In this document: piece after piece, positions 37,344 through 47,996 of the stretch
How positions within the stretch are numbered: position 1 is the first letter of the stretch
How the letters are laid out: every line of letters begins with the position of its first letter
Source of the DNA: Zoroaster sp. YZ-2022
Lineage: Eukaryota > Echinodermata > Asteroidea > Forcipulatida > Zoroasteridae
Direction: 5' to 3'
DNA: 64,000 nucleotides
Assembly: GCA_029582265.1 (NCBI GenBank)
Contig: CM055827.1
Location: forward strand, 2,403,423 to 2,467,422
The notes under the pieces: model-generated
What the model saw: the letters and a program-made list of their open reading frames with translations, nothing else
The model's database searches: none
Told to the model about the DNA's origin: nothing
Program-made: the position numbers and the translations under genes

Positions 37344-40300
37344 CCGTGATTCGTCATCAACATTATCAGCCTGTTTGTCGACTGATGGTTCTGGGACTAC
37401 CTCTGTTGGGGTCGTATGTAATTGAACAATGCCTACTACATGTGTCTTTTCATCGACTCGCGATAATGCATCTGGGACAACATGAAGTGGCCCAGGGCGA
37501 TATATGACGTCGAACTTGAAATCCTGTAGACGTAGTACCCAGCGTGCGAGCCGTCCAGTCTGCTTAGACTTTCGGAAAAGCCAGCACAGGGCCTGGTGGT
37601 CAGTGACAACACGACAATGACGGCCTTCAATGTAGGGGCGCCACTTCTCCAAGGCCCATACGACTGCTAAACACTCCTTTTCTGTCGCACTGTAATTTCT
37701 CTCAGCGCTGGTGAGTGTTCGGCTACCGAATGCTATGGTACGTTGGCCATCTTCCTGTGTCTGCAGAAGAATGGCACCGAGGCCGACATTACTTGCATCA
37801 GTGTGTATGGAGAACTGACCATCGGGAGCAGGAAACCCAAGTATTGGATCTGATGTCAGTGCGAACCTAAGCTTGTCATATGCTGACTGGCACGCGGGAG
37901 TCCATGACCAATGAACATCCTTGCGACGAAGCTGATACAGGGGCTCGGCAATGTCTGCGAAGTTGGGTATAAACTTCTGGTACCATGCGACCATTCCGAT
38001 GAAGCGTTCCAACTGTTTCAATGTTGTTGGGGCAGGGTAGTCAAGTATTGCGCTGACCTTGTCTGGATTTGGTTGGATGCCATCACCACTCACTACGTGG
38101 CCCAAGTACGACATTTCAGTGCAAGCGAAAACACACTTTTCAAAGTTCACAGTCAGTCCTGCCTCACTGAGTTTGGTCAGTATGTCGTGGAGATCAATGA
38201 AATGTTGATCAATGTCGGACGAATAGCACACAATATCGTCGAGGTAAACATAACATGTACGACCGATGAGGTCTCCAAGTACTTCGTTCATGAGGCGCTG
38301 GAAGCTAGCAGGACCATTTACCACTCCGAAGGGAAGAACCGTAAATTGAAACAGCCCCTCCTCACAGACGAATGCAGTTTTTTCTGCATCTTCGGGGGCC
38401 ATGCCCATTTGCCAATATCCACTACGAAGATCCAATGAGCTGAAGATCTCAGCGCCATGGAGTGATTCAAGTATGGCATCAATGGTGGGCATTGGGTAGG
38501 CGTCCAGTTTTGTTGCACTGTTTAGTTTGCGATAGTCTACGCATAGACGATATTGACCATTTCTCTTTGGCACCATCAGCACTGGTGCAGCCCACGGTGA
38601 TTTTGAAGGTTCAATTTTTCCAGACTTGAGCAATGTGTCAAGGTCTTCATGTAACGCTTGACGACGATCGGGCGAGAGTCGATATGGAGGAGAACGTTGT
38701 GGACGTGCATCACCGACGACTATGTGGTGCTGTGCGATGTCCGTGTGTCCGGGTAAGTCAGACATGACATCGGGAAAGTCATTCAGCAAACTGTCTAACC
38801 TGTGTAGGTCATCATCAGTAAGGACTGGTTTGTCCAATTGCGATGCAGTTCGCGGGGGTTGGTCATCTTGAAACATGGTGGTTTCTACATCACATGGAGG
38901 CTGGGGAGTTGAACCCAACAGAGGATACTTGATGAGTGGACCATCAGTGGTATCCCCTGCCCAGTAACAATTGTTTGCAAAATCAAGCGTCAAGCGTGCT
39001 TGGAGCACGTAGTCCATTCCAAGCAGAACGGGGGCGGGCAAACTACGTACAATGTGTAGTTGAAGTACAGTCTCGATGCCACCCACGTGGAGCATTACAC
39101 GAACTGTGCCTAGCGTTCTCAATTTTGAGCCATCGACCATGACAAGTGTTTCACCATCCGGGTTATCAGAACATGGTGAGAGTGACAATTCGTGGCAAAC
39201 CTCGTCAGTGATTAGCGAAAGACTGGATCCTGTGTCAACAAGTACGTGAACTGTATGCTCGTTGTCGATGAGAGCGGTTAACAGCGGTCCGTTTCTGTAG
39301 TTTGACTCTGACTGAAGAAAGTTTATTTTGTTCGACAGTGGTCTGTTTCGACAGTGGTCCGGTTTCCCATGTTGAGGATTTAGCGGTTTGGATGATGATT
39401 GTTGAGTGGTGGTTACTGGTTGAGTGGTTGCTGCGGTGGGCGGTGGGTATTGTCCCGTACGATTTGGTTTAGGGGCAGATGAAGGCGGTGTTGGCTTGTG
39501 TGATATGTCCGAAGGTTTGTTCCCCGGGACTGGAGTTTTGTTAGCGAATGTAGAGGGCGGTTGCAGAGCAGAATTTGTGAATGCCAGATTGTTTCTGGGG
39601 TGTGGCTGGTTGGAGGCATTATTATAGTGTTGATGGAGAACATACTCATCTGCAGCACGTGCAAGTGCCGAGATTGTTTTGAGTTTTCGCTCCTGTAGCT
39701 TGACACGGAGATTGTCATTTCTGATGGTTGACAGAAACTGGTCCATCAATACAAGGTTAAAGCAACGGCTTACCTCAGGAATGTCAGAACTCTCCTTTTT
39801 CACCTCCAGCCATTTCTGAAAATGCAATTCCAGTCTGCAAGCGTAGTCCTCAAATGTCTCACCGCTTTTCTTGCAGTCGGACTTAAATTGTGTCCGGTAT
39901 GATTCTGGCGTGCGAAGATATCTTCTTTCGATTGCCTGTTCAATCTTTGCAAAGTCTTTCTTGTCATCCTCATTTAAGCTATGGAAAACTTGTTGTGCCT
40001 TCCCGGTTAGATATGGTTCCAGCAGTCTAGGCCAATCGGCCATGGCAGCCGTAGCCAGGCGCTTAAATGTTGTCAGATAGCAAGTAATGTCATCGTCATT
40101 ACTGAGTTTATGAAAGTCAGGAAGTTTAGGGCCAATCTGCACAACAGGTGGGGTTTTAGTCGCCACTGTCACTGCATCTACAAGTGATTTGCAGAGTTTT
40201 TCAGTGTCTGATTGACGGTTGTGCTCCATTTGTAATTGTTGGATGAAGCTTAGCAAATCGGCCGCATTCAATCCAGTTCCAGTGGATGGGGCTGTAGTAA

Positions 40301-40544
40301 CGGCTGGCAAATCCTCTGCCATATTTGGAAGATCACAAAGACTTGCTATTCTGTCTTGTTTAGTTTTTACCTCATTTAGGTCAATGTGGTTAAGGTCACA
40401 TAGTCTGGCGATAAGTTATTCTTTCCGTCATTATGACTAACGGGTTGCTATGTTACAGTTAACGATAACGGATATCATCCAACGACTTGAAGATGTACAG
40501 ACAATAGTCAGTTCGAAATCCACGAAAATCTCATTACCTTAGAG

Positions 40545-40564
40545 TCATCCTGTCTACGACGCCA
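40545..40564 (-). other. Gypsy 1 primer-binding site
   Basis: On the element strand, TGGCGTCGTAGACAGGATGA starts one base after the 5' LTR. It resembles, imperfectly, the complement of a serine tRNA 3' end. The tRNA assignment is uncertain. Confidence 0.6.
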
Positions 40565-40565
40565 G

Positions 40566-41033
40566 TGTTACGGTTGTAACTACAAGTTCTGGGTAAACTC
40601 AAACGGGAATTAACAAGACTACGCAGGATATTAATAATAATAATAATGTGTGGACTTATATAGCGCACGTATCCACCAACTAAGTGGTGCTCAAGGCGCA
40701 TTCTTTTACGTGCATTACACAACACACGGGACCTACGGCTTTACGTCCCATCCGAAGGACGAAGCAATTATGGTTAAGTACCTTGCTCAAGGACACAAGT
40801 GTCACGACCGGGGCTCGAACCCACACCCTGCTGCTGGCAACACCAGAACTTGAGTTCGGTGCGCTAGACCGCTCGACCACGACACTCCATATTGGTATCA
40901 AACTATTTAATACAACCTTCAGCTTTTGTCAACGTGTAAAACTTACAAAGCGGCCATCTTAGAATCAATCCCAGCATGCCTCCTAAAGTATGGAGCGCCT
41001 AAAGGGCTAAAGACAAACACTTGTCCCGTTACA
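40566..41033 (-). repeat. Gypsy 1 5' LTR, interrupted by a SINE
   Basis: Same 207 bp as the 3' LTR, split after GGATATT at 40632 by the SINE at 40633-40888. It is followed on the outer side by the CGTT target duplication at 41034-41037. Confidence 0.93.
40633..40888 (-). mobile_element. tRNA-Leu-like SINE with LINE-type tail
   Basis: 256-bp insertion in the 5' LTR flanked by the 5-bp duplication ATATT (40628-40632 and 40889-40893). Read on the minus strand, the head is tRNA-like: box A TGGTCGAGCGG, an anticodon arm ACTCAAGT resembling tRNA-Leu(CAA), and box B GGTTCGAGCCC. The tail carries GCGCCTTGAGC...GGTGGATACGTGCGCTATA then (TTA)n, matching the 3' end of the LINE in the tandem array (GCGCCTTGAGC...GGTGGATATGTGCGCGCTA). 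Tail sharing is how many SINEs recruit LINE machinery. RNA polymerase III transcription is expected from the boxes. Confidence 0.9.
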
Positions 41034-41037
41034 CGTT

Positions 41038-41433
41038 AGTCTGTTAGTACCAATACTAACGTTGGCCTAGTACTAGTACATATTAGTACTTACCACTGCA
41101 ATCTGCACTAGGCAATACGGGCAGAAAGGCCGGACATTAGGCGGCCTCTGCCACAGGTGTTCTTGTGTTGATGTTTGTGTGCATATGTTCATCTCTTTCA
41201 AAGAAAGTGAGACCTACACTCTACAGTAACATCTTGACTAACGTCATTTACGTTCATGATACCATTGATATGACGGCCCCGATATGATTATGACTACAGA
41301 CTCGACTAACATTACTTTACCCATATAGGGGAGTAACTAGTGCAGTGGTGATTTTCTGACAATAGAGGGGGCTATTCAAACCACATAATAAGCATCATTG
41401 CAACAGTAAAAGATTTGGGACCGTATCCACAGA

Positions 41434-41484
<51 letters not shown>

Positions 41485-42269
41485 ATAAGAAATAGTTTGG
41501 TATGAAATACTGTCATCTTCGAGAAAATTGAAGACCTCCAAAAACGCAACAGCTGATCTTGATTGCAACAATTGAAATTAACAAAATATGAATCTGCACA
41601 AAATAGCTAATAATTTTGAAACCGTTATTTGCTGTTTTCTCGAAAACGTCAACACCGATTATTTTGAAATTTTCAAAGGCTTGTTGTATGATGTGTATTT
41701 TGAAAACTAGATGGTTGGAATGAATGCATTCTTCAAAACAACCAATAATGTATCATACTTTTAAAAACAAAGATCCGCCTCATCAGTTCAGTGGCTATAA
41801 AGGCAACCAAACAGAAAGTAATTTTATCTTCTTTATTAGAATTGACGTGGTTGAATAGGTATTTCAAGGGGGTAGTTCGAGTATTCGATATAAGTCCAAT
41901 AATCTGCTCAGTGGTTAAATTGACAACCAAGGACTAAGGCATATTTTTCTTCTTTATCTTTATTGGAATTGACGAGGTGGCAGTTCCAGCAATGATGCTG
42001 ATTTTAATATTAAATTGCTCGAGCGATCCACGTGTGTTTGCCTGGTAGTCCGCGTATGCCATATAGGTACACCATAATCTGTGATATTAATTTTGTGTTG
42101 CAAATTCGGCTTATGAATAGCCTTGGAGGAAAACAATATAATTATAAATTTAGGATAAGTATTTGTCAGACCTTGCATACAATATGACGAATCAATGACG
42201 ATCATAATATACGCGGTTGGGCTACGTCTGAGGCGGATTACTTCCGATACGCAACTTTTTTTAAATTTG
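41038..42269. other. Non-coding stretch with a (GAT)n microsatellite
   Basis: No gene recognised. (GAT/ATG)n runs from 41434 to 41482. Around 41041-41095 are interleaved TTAGTAC/GTACTAA words. Two copies of a phrase around TTATTAGAATTGACG / TATTGGAATTGACG (about 41830 and 41960) suggest a small old duplication. Confidence 0.55.
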
Positions 42270-43662
42270 TATTATTATTGGTTTATTAAAAACATATTTT
42301 GCAGCCGCGAGGCTGAATTGCATTGTGTTTACAAAAATATATCAAAATACAGTAAAATATGGCCCACATAAAAAGATAATCAGTAAAAAGGGCTTATTTC
42401 TTCTTCTTCTTCTTCTTCTTCTTCTATTTTCTATTGAAATGTACAGTATGGCAACCAATAGGTTGAGTTGCACTATATATTCATACATACAAAATGAAAT
42501 GAAACATTTACAAATTTAAACAATAAAATAGAAGATAATGATTTTGAACCGACTTATGAGATGTCATCACAAATTACTTAAGGACAGGAATTTAAAAAAA
42601 CCCAGATAGGATCTAGGAACAAAGTATAAATGTTTAAAATACAGAGATCAGAATAAAAACAAGTCAAGTCAATTGACAGCAGTAACACAAACAAAACCCC
42701 CCAAAATGGTTAGCTAAAGATGGTCAATACTGCTTATTCAATAAGTTGGTTAGACTTGGGATACAACTGTTCTTATACCTGTTGGTTCTACATCTAACAG
42801 TCGTCAAATGATGCGAATTTCTTAAGTTATCGTTCCTAGTTTGTGGGAGCCAGTTTCGGAACTTTGTTGAACTGAGGAGTGACCTGCCGAAATTAAGGGT
42901 CAACTTCTCAAGTCTCTGGGATATTGGGAGAATGTTAATTTCACGACAGATGAGCTCATATGAATGATTCATACAATAATCATAAGTAAGTATTATACGA
43001 AAAGCCTTCTTTTGCAGTTTATCCAGACAATCAAGTTGTTTCTTAGTTAGTCCAGAAAACCAGACGGGAGAGGCGTACTCAATAACAGGTCTAGTGTACT
43101 GGATATACACAATTCTGAGATCACAAACTGGTGTATTACAACGCTTCAGCTGTCTTTAAAAATACAGTTTTCGGTTAAAATATTTACACATAAAATCAAT
43201 ATGATTATCCCACTTGAGGTTCTCCTGACAATGAACACCAAGAAGTTTAATGCAAGCACTCTGGTTAATTGGCAAGTTCTCTATTTGGAAGTGTCGTTTA
43301 ACAGGAGCCCGCTGAAAACAAAAAGTCATAAACTTGCACTTTGTTGGGTTTAACCGCATCAGGTTATTGTCTGACCACTGTTTGAGATTGTCAAGTTCAT
43401 TTTGCATGACATTTGTTTGATCTATCGTTTCAAAAGGCAAAAATAAAGTCATGTCATCGACGTATTTGTACTGAGAAATTTCAGCACAGATTGGTTTGGA
43501 ATCATTAATCATGACATCAACTATCACGTGGCAACCAGAGACCGATAGCATGTTCCCTACGTGTTCGCAATTTAGTTTGTTTTGAGGGCCAGTGTAACAG
43601 TGGAGCTGAACAACTGCAACTGCTTTACGGCTACCACATCGGCTGAATGTAACAAATAGCAA
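42270..43662 (-). mobile_element. 5'-truncated LINE (Jockey/CR1 group)
   Basis: Minus-strand remnant. It begins in the reverse transcriptase just before VMIND (about 43525) and includes the catalytic YVDD (YKYVDDMTLF). It continues through LLGVH...W..H and the C-terminal YTRPVIEYASPVW block to a natural-looking end, SLTNLLNKQY, at 42724. The frame is continuous except for one in-frame TAA at 43156-43158. The 3' region has a (TTC)n tract on the plus strand (42397-42425), the CAGCC-GCGA-GGCTG terminal stem and an (ATT)n end at about 42270-42279. It is a different family from the tandem-array LINE (YVDD versus YADD, different tail). Confidence 0.85.
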
Positions 43663-43670
43663 ATTTTACA

Positions 43671-45613
43671 AATAGCTAAATTTGCAACGTTATCGGGTCT
43701 TGTGATTATATATAACAGAACTTACATTAACTATCTATAGTTGTTCCAAATGACATGGTTTTTCAAAGACCGCCTACAATTGTTTAAGTCTGATTTGTGA
43801 AATCGGTGGAGCCTTATTACAATTCAGATACAGACGTCGAAAGTTCATAAATCATTTTTTCGTTATTCACTGGCATAGCATCATGAAAGTGCTTCGCATG
43901 TTTGTTGAATCGATAATTCAAGGAAGAGGGTAAGTGTCATTCTGTCTTACTTTTATAATAATTACTCAAATGTATTTCAAATGAAGCCTCTGTGTCATTA
44001 ATAAATGTGGTACAGACATAACAACGTATCCCCAGTCTCTGTACCCATTAGCGGATCCAGTGAGGAGCATAAAGGGGCAAGTACGTTCCCTTTTTCTCGC
44101 CATGCATGTAAATTTACCATAATTGTGTGTGTACCTCCGTTCGATTAGCAGTGTTCCCCCTTTGTTTGTGCCCATGTCCCCCCCCCACCCACCCACCTAT
44201 TCGAGACCTTTTTTTATCTGCCCCTTACAGAAAAAAAACACACACAAAACAAAACAAAACAAATACTTCATGTGGTAAACAAAAATAATAATTAGTGAAT
44301 AATTGGTGCAAAAAAAGTGGAAATTTGGTATGTTTAAATATTTATTGTCTGTTTGATTCTTTGTCTGTTTGGGTGTCATCTTTATGATGTGCGTTTCTGG
44401 TTGGTTGTGCGAAAGTGACGGATATGGGGTGTTGATTTTTTGTATTCTTTATTGTTTCGTTTCAGTAAAAAAATATGTACACAAAGTGATATTTTTCAAG
44501 AGTTGTTTGGTGGGTAGGGGCATTCCCCACTTGACCGACGTTCGAGAATCATTGTGTATTATGCGAACAAATATAAATATCCCCCCTTCCCCGCCCCCAC
44601 TTTTCGACGAGGATTTACGCCACTGCTTAATACAAGCATTGTGTTGAAGTGTGGTGTTTGGGTAGTATTGCCTTGCAGGTATGGCCAATTGCCGTGCACA
44701 AAGGCTTACGCTATGTGTAGATTTGTCTTGTTTACCGTTTTCACCAAGCTGACATCTGAGCATAAATAACCTGATGCACAAATCTGTCTAATTCACATAA
44801 TATTCTGCTTTCCACTATGACTCACTACATGGGATTTTCCTACCTCTCTTTGAACAGCACCAGTCTTATAAATAAAATATTCTTCATCTGTTAAAATCGT
44901 TAGTCAGTAATTTTGCTCACTCCTTTCCACAAAGTGAAGGACAATTGAAACTCGGGGTTTCGAGCTTTATGTGTGAATAGAATAAACTGGAGTCCGCAAT
45001 CCGCAAAAACGTTATACAAACGTTATACAAAAGATAAAAGAAATAAATCTTTCATTGATATCAATTGAAAAAAGGAGGTTCCAACAAGGAACCTTTGGGA
45101 ACAGGAATTTGATTAGCAAGTTTTGGTCCAATATTAACCAACAAAATACTGTAATTCTCGGCAATTAATCGAGGATTATCAATACTGGTTATCAACATCA
45201 TTAAAAGAGGGGTATTATTTTGTAAAACACTGTTGATGATCTGACATGTATTTGTAATACTGATTTTTTTTCTTTCAAAATGCTGGGAATAATAACTTCA
45301 TTTTGCAGAAAGCAAAATATTAGTCAGAGAGTTTGTTTAATTAGTGTAATTTCAAACGAAGTGAAGTATGAACCGGCCTTAAGGCTCTAAATGCCGACTG
45401 AGAAAAATTATATGGGGTGTCACCCACTCCCCCCGCTCGATACGGCCCTGCCCCCATCCATTTGGAAATAAGCCTATGGACATAAATAGTTTTCTTGTGC
45501 CCGATTTACTGAGTGACACAATTTCTTCGGCCGCATATATTCACTGAATCACCCTTTATCCATGGCCCAATGATTTATCGCAATTAAGGTCATATTACCG
45601 TTGCTGTGATTGA
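43671..45613. other. Non-coding stretch
   Basis: No ORF with recognisable domains. It contains C-rich and A-rich low-complexity tracts near 44180 and 44230. Nothing else supportable. Confidence 0.55.
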
Positions 45614-45619
45614 ATGGGC

Positions 45620-45672
45620 CAACAACAACAACAACAACAGCAACAGCAGCAGCAGCAACAACAACAACAACC
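45620..45672. repeat. (CAA/CAG)n microsatellite
   Basis: A run of CAA and CAG triplets. The open frames through it (poly-glutamine on plus, poly-leucine on minus) are not taken as genes. Confidence 0.9.
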
Positions 45673-45889
45673 ATGGCACTCCATTGCCATTGATGGGGTG
45701 CACGCACCGATTACACCTTGTAGTAAGTCTTACTCTTACACGTTTCTTATAGTCTCGCGCACTCCAAGTGGCGAACCATGGGGTCGAGCACACAACCCAA
45801 TCTGACAACGCACAATTAGCACTAGCAGAACAAACTGAACTAGCCTAAACTGGCAGATAGACCACAGCTAATGCCCCGTTCTCATATTC

Positions 45890-46410
45890 ACGATTATGGC
45901 CACGATTCACCTGTTCGTGGACAGTCGGGAGGACAGTCGTAACGGGGTCGTGAATGATCCTGGGGGTTCGTGGGGGATCGGGGAAGGTCGGGAAGGGTCC
46001 ACGAATGTTTCAAACTGTTTGAAACTTTCGTGGCTCAGCCACGATTATTTTGAAATGCAGCACTATCGCAACACCATCGTAACACATTCGTAGGGCTGTC
46101 GGCAGCCATTCGTGGCCATTCGTGGCTGTTCGTGGGCAGTTCGTGAGCACCTGGCACGATGCCACTACGCTGCCAGTACGCTGACAAGCCACGTATGTCC
46201 TACGCACCTACGCAACCACTACGACTCCACTGCGATCCACCCACGATCTCCCCACGATCTCCCCACGATCCCCCGCGATCCCGCTACGAACACCCACGAT
46301 TCCCCAGGATCCCGCTACGATCCCCCACGACTCACCACGATCCCGCTACGATCAGCCACGACTCCCACGATCCCTCACGACTGCGCTACGAATGTGTCAC
46401 GCATGCGCCA
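45890..46410. repeat. Subterminal CACGA/TCGTG motif array
   Basis: About 22 CACGA or TCGTG pentamers in 520 bp. TCGTG dominates before about 46150, and CACGA, mostly in CCCACGATC contexts, dominates after it, giving an inverted arrangement. Arrays of short transposase-binding motifs near the ends are common in DNA transposons; that role is inferred here. Open frames through it are compositional. Confidence 0.7.
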
Positions 46411-46528
46411 CGCATGCGCGTGGCTGTTTCCAGCCAGTTAAAAGGACGCGCCTGGAGCCAACAATTTCAGTTGCCTCCAAAATTTCATAGAGTTCACATC
46501 TACCTCTTACAGTGCTATATTCACAACC

Positions 46529-47996
46529 ATGCCAGCAAAGAAGGGAGGGAGAAGACCCAAGAAGACTGCAGAGAAGCCACCCCAGGACGACCCACCCGCG
46601 GCAGAGGAGGAGGAGACAGAGGCCGAGAAGGCTGCCAGACTTGCCCAGGAGGAGCGGGACCGGGACAACGCCTTCAGGGCTTTGCAGCAGTGCAGACGAG
46701 GCCAGGTGGACAGTGAAGGGCCAGCCAATAAGAAGCAGAGGAAGGCCCCCGTCAACCTGACTACACAGGAGGAAGACGACCTGGCTGAGTGGGTACGGGA
46801 ACATGAGTTCCTGTACAATAAGAAGAAGATGGACTACAAGAATAAGGACAAGAAGGACCGACTGTGGGAGAAGAAGGCCAAGGAGATGGGGAGGGACCCG
46901 GACGAGATCAACACATGGTACGAGAGTATGAGAACCAGATTTGGCAGGCTGCTGAAGAAGTCTGGTGATGGGGCCAAGACGGACACCGACCGAGAGGCCT
47001 ACATCCGCATGAAGTTTGCCTTCTTGACCGACCACATAGTCGAGAGCAAGGGCCGCCAAGTGGTCAGTGTAAGTGCTATTTACCTCTTTAATTCTTTTTC
47101 AGAATTAATTTCTTCAATTTTCAGATTCAATTTCTTCGATTTATTACAACATGTCAACAACATTTTGATGCCTTAACTTATAATTTTGTTCTTTTTTGTC
47201 TTTCCAGATCAAGAGTGCGGTCCAGGCAGCAGGCTCAGCAGCAGCTACAGCTGAGGTTGTCGACTCGGGCAGTGAGACGGAAGGGAGCCTGGACCTTTCC
47301 ACCCGAGAGGCGACCACCACCACCGCTGCCACCACTTCCACCGCCGCAAGCGCCACCGCCACGGGGAGACGGGACCCGAAGAAGGACAAGAAGGGGGGCA
47401 AGGCGTCCAAGAAGCCTGATGATGGGGAGTTGCTGCATGTCCTGGAGTAGAGGTCTGAGGAGTCCAAGGCGATGCTGGCGGGGATCTCAGACATGGTGAG
47501 GGCTGCAGCTGCTCCAACCGCCCCCAGACAAGCCTTCGGCAACTGGATGACGGCCAACATGGTGGAGATTCATCAAAAGATCTGGGAACTGTTCATGTGG
47601 CAAGGGTTCCAGATGGTGATGGCGTACAGAGCCGAGTCCGAGACCATCAGGCAGCAGGAAGAGGCTCATGGTGCCCATCAGACAGCCCCGCAGTCCGGCC
47701 AGCCGTCCGCCCAGCCGACTGGCCAGCAGTTCCCCGGTCAGCAGCAGCAGTTCCCCGGTCAGCAGCAGCAGCAGTTCCCTGTCCCACAGTGGCCCAGCCA
47801 GTCCGGCCAGCCGTCCGCCTTCCAGCAGTACGGAGCCCCAGCTGCCTCGGTGAGTGGAGCATGGGACACTGAGGGACCTCCAGCCCCGGGGCAGGCTTCC
47901 ACTCCGGCTCGGGACACCAGCCTTGAGAGCCTCTCTGGCTACAGCTGTTCGGGGTTGGCCATGCCATCTCTCCGACAGTCTTCCGATCCGGATTAG
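46529..47996 (+). pseudogene. Harbinger MADF/Myb-like DNA-binding protein
   Basis: Known role in this superfamily: a partner protein that helps the transposase enter the nucleus and bind the ends. Exon 1 is 46529-47068: a basic, proline/glutamate-rich start, then a MADF-type region at about 75-145 (EEDDLAEWVREHEFLY...RLWEKKAKEM...W..MRTRFGRL). Intron 47069-47207 has GTAAGT/CAG ends and keeps phase. Exon 2 starts at 47208 and continues to 47996, broken by an in-frame TAG at 47448-47450 (LHVLE-stop-RSEESK). It holds a threonine/alanine-rich linker and a glutamine-rich segment (FPGQQQQ repeats). A likely true C-terminus, GDDDSDADDEQ, reads in the next frame to 48076. A natural start is supported by ACCATGCCAGC. 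Confidence 0.75.

Larger units (their letters stand above)
35666..40322 (-). pseudogene. Gypsy 1 Gag-Pol with PHD finger
   Basis: One frame of 1,293 codons from the ATG at 40322 covers Gag (about 1-330), protease (LVDTGSS, 361-367; LLGMDY), reverse transcriptase (VDYRKLN, PFGVVNGPASF, YLDD at 693-696), RNase H (TDAS, DALSR), a PHD-type finger (C994, C999, C1012, C1015, H1020, C1023, C1039, C1042) and the start of integrase (zinc site about H1142-C1186, core D at VAVDLMG, D at SDNGPQF). Gag and Pol are fused in one frame, and no CCHC knuckle is seen in Gag. One base too many in a G run at about 36450 shifts the frame. Integrase then continues in 35864-36652 with the catalytic Glu in NWVERVNRN and a GPF motif. 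A LINE tail (about 35697-35930) splits the last codons, which resume as VDQVKLVKN and stop at 35666. Confidence 0.9.
34962..41033 (-). mobile_element. Complete Ty3/Gypsy retrotransposon 1 (with two nested insertions)
   Basis: LTRs run TGTAACGGGAC...CCGTAACA on the element strand: 3' LTR 34962-35168 (207 bp) and 5' LTR 40566-41033 (207 bp plus a 261-bp SINE insertion). The flanks carry a 4-bp target duplication, CGTT, at 34958-34961 and 41034-41037. A polypurine tract (GGGATGGGAGAG) abuts the 3' LTR, and a TGG-initial primer-binding site starts 1 nt after the 5' LTR. By eye the two LTRs match over their full shared length, so integration is recent. The internal region codes for a single Gag-Pol. 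Confidence 0.95.

Noticed and set aside
40800..40888. A functional tRNA-Leu gene
   Set aside because: The tRNA-like part has imperfect acceptor pairing, sits at the head of a 256-bp insertion with a LINE-type tail and a target duplication, so it is a SINE.
45590..45808. Poly-Gln / poly-Leu ORFs
   Set aside because: Both read the CAA/CAG microsatellite; flanks have no conserved features.
46112..46716. Plus-strand ORFs through the CACGA array
   Set aside because: Proline/arginine-rich frames forced by repeated CCACGATCC words and overlapping the MADF-gene start in another frame.
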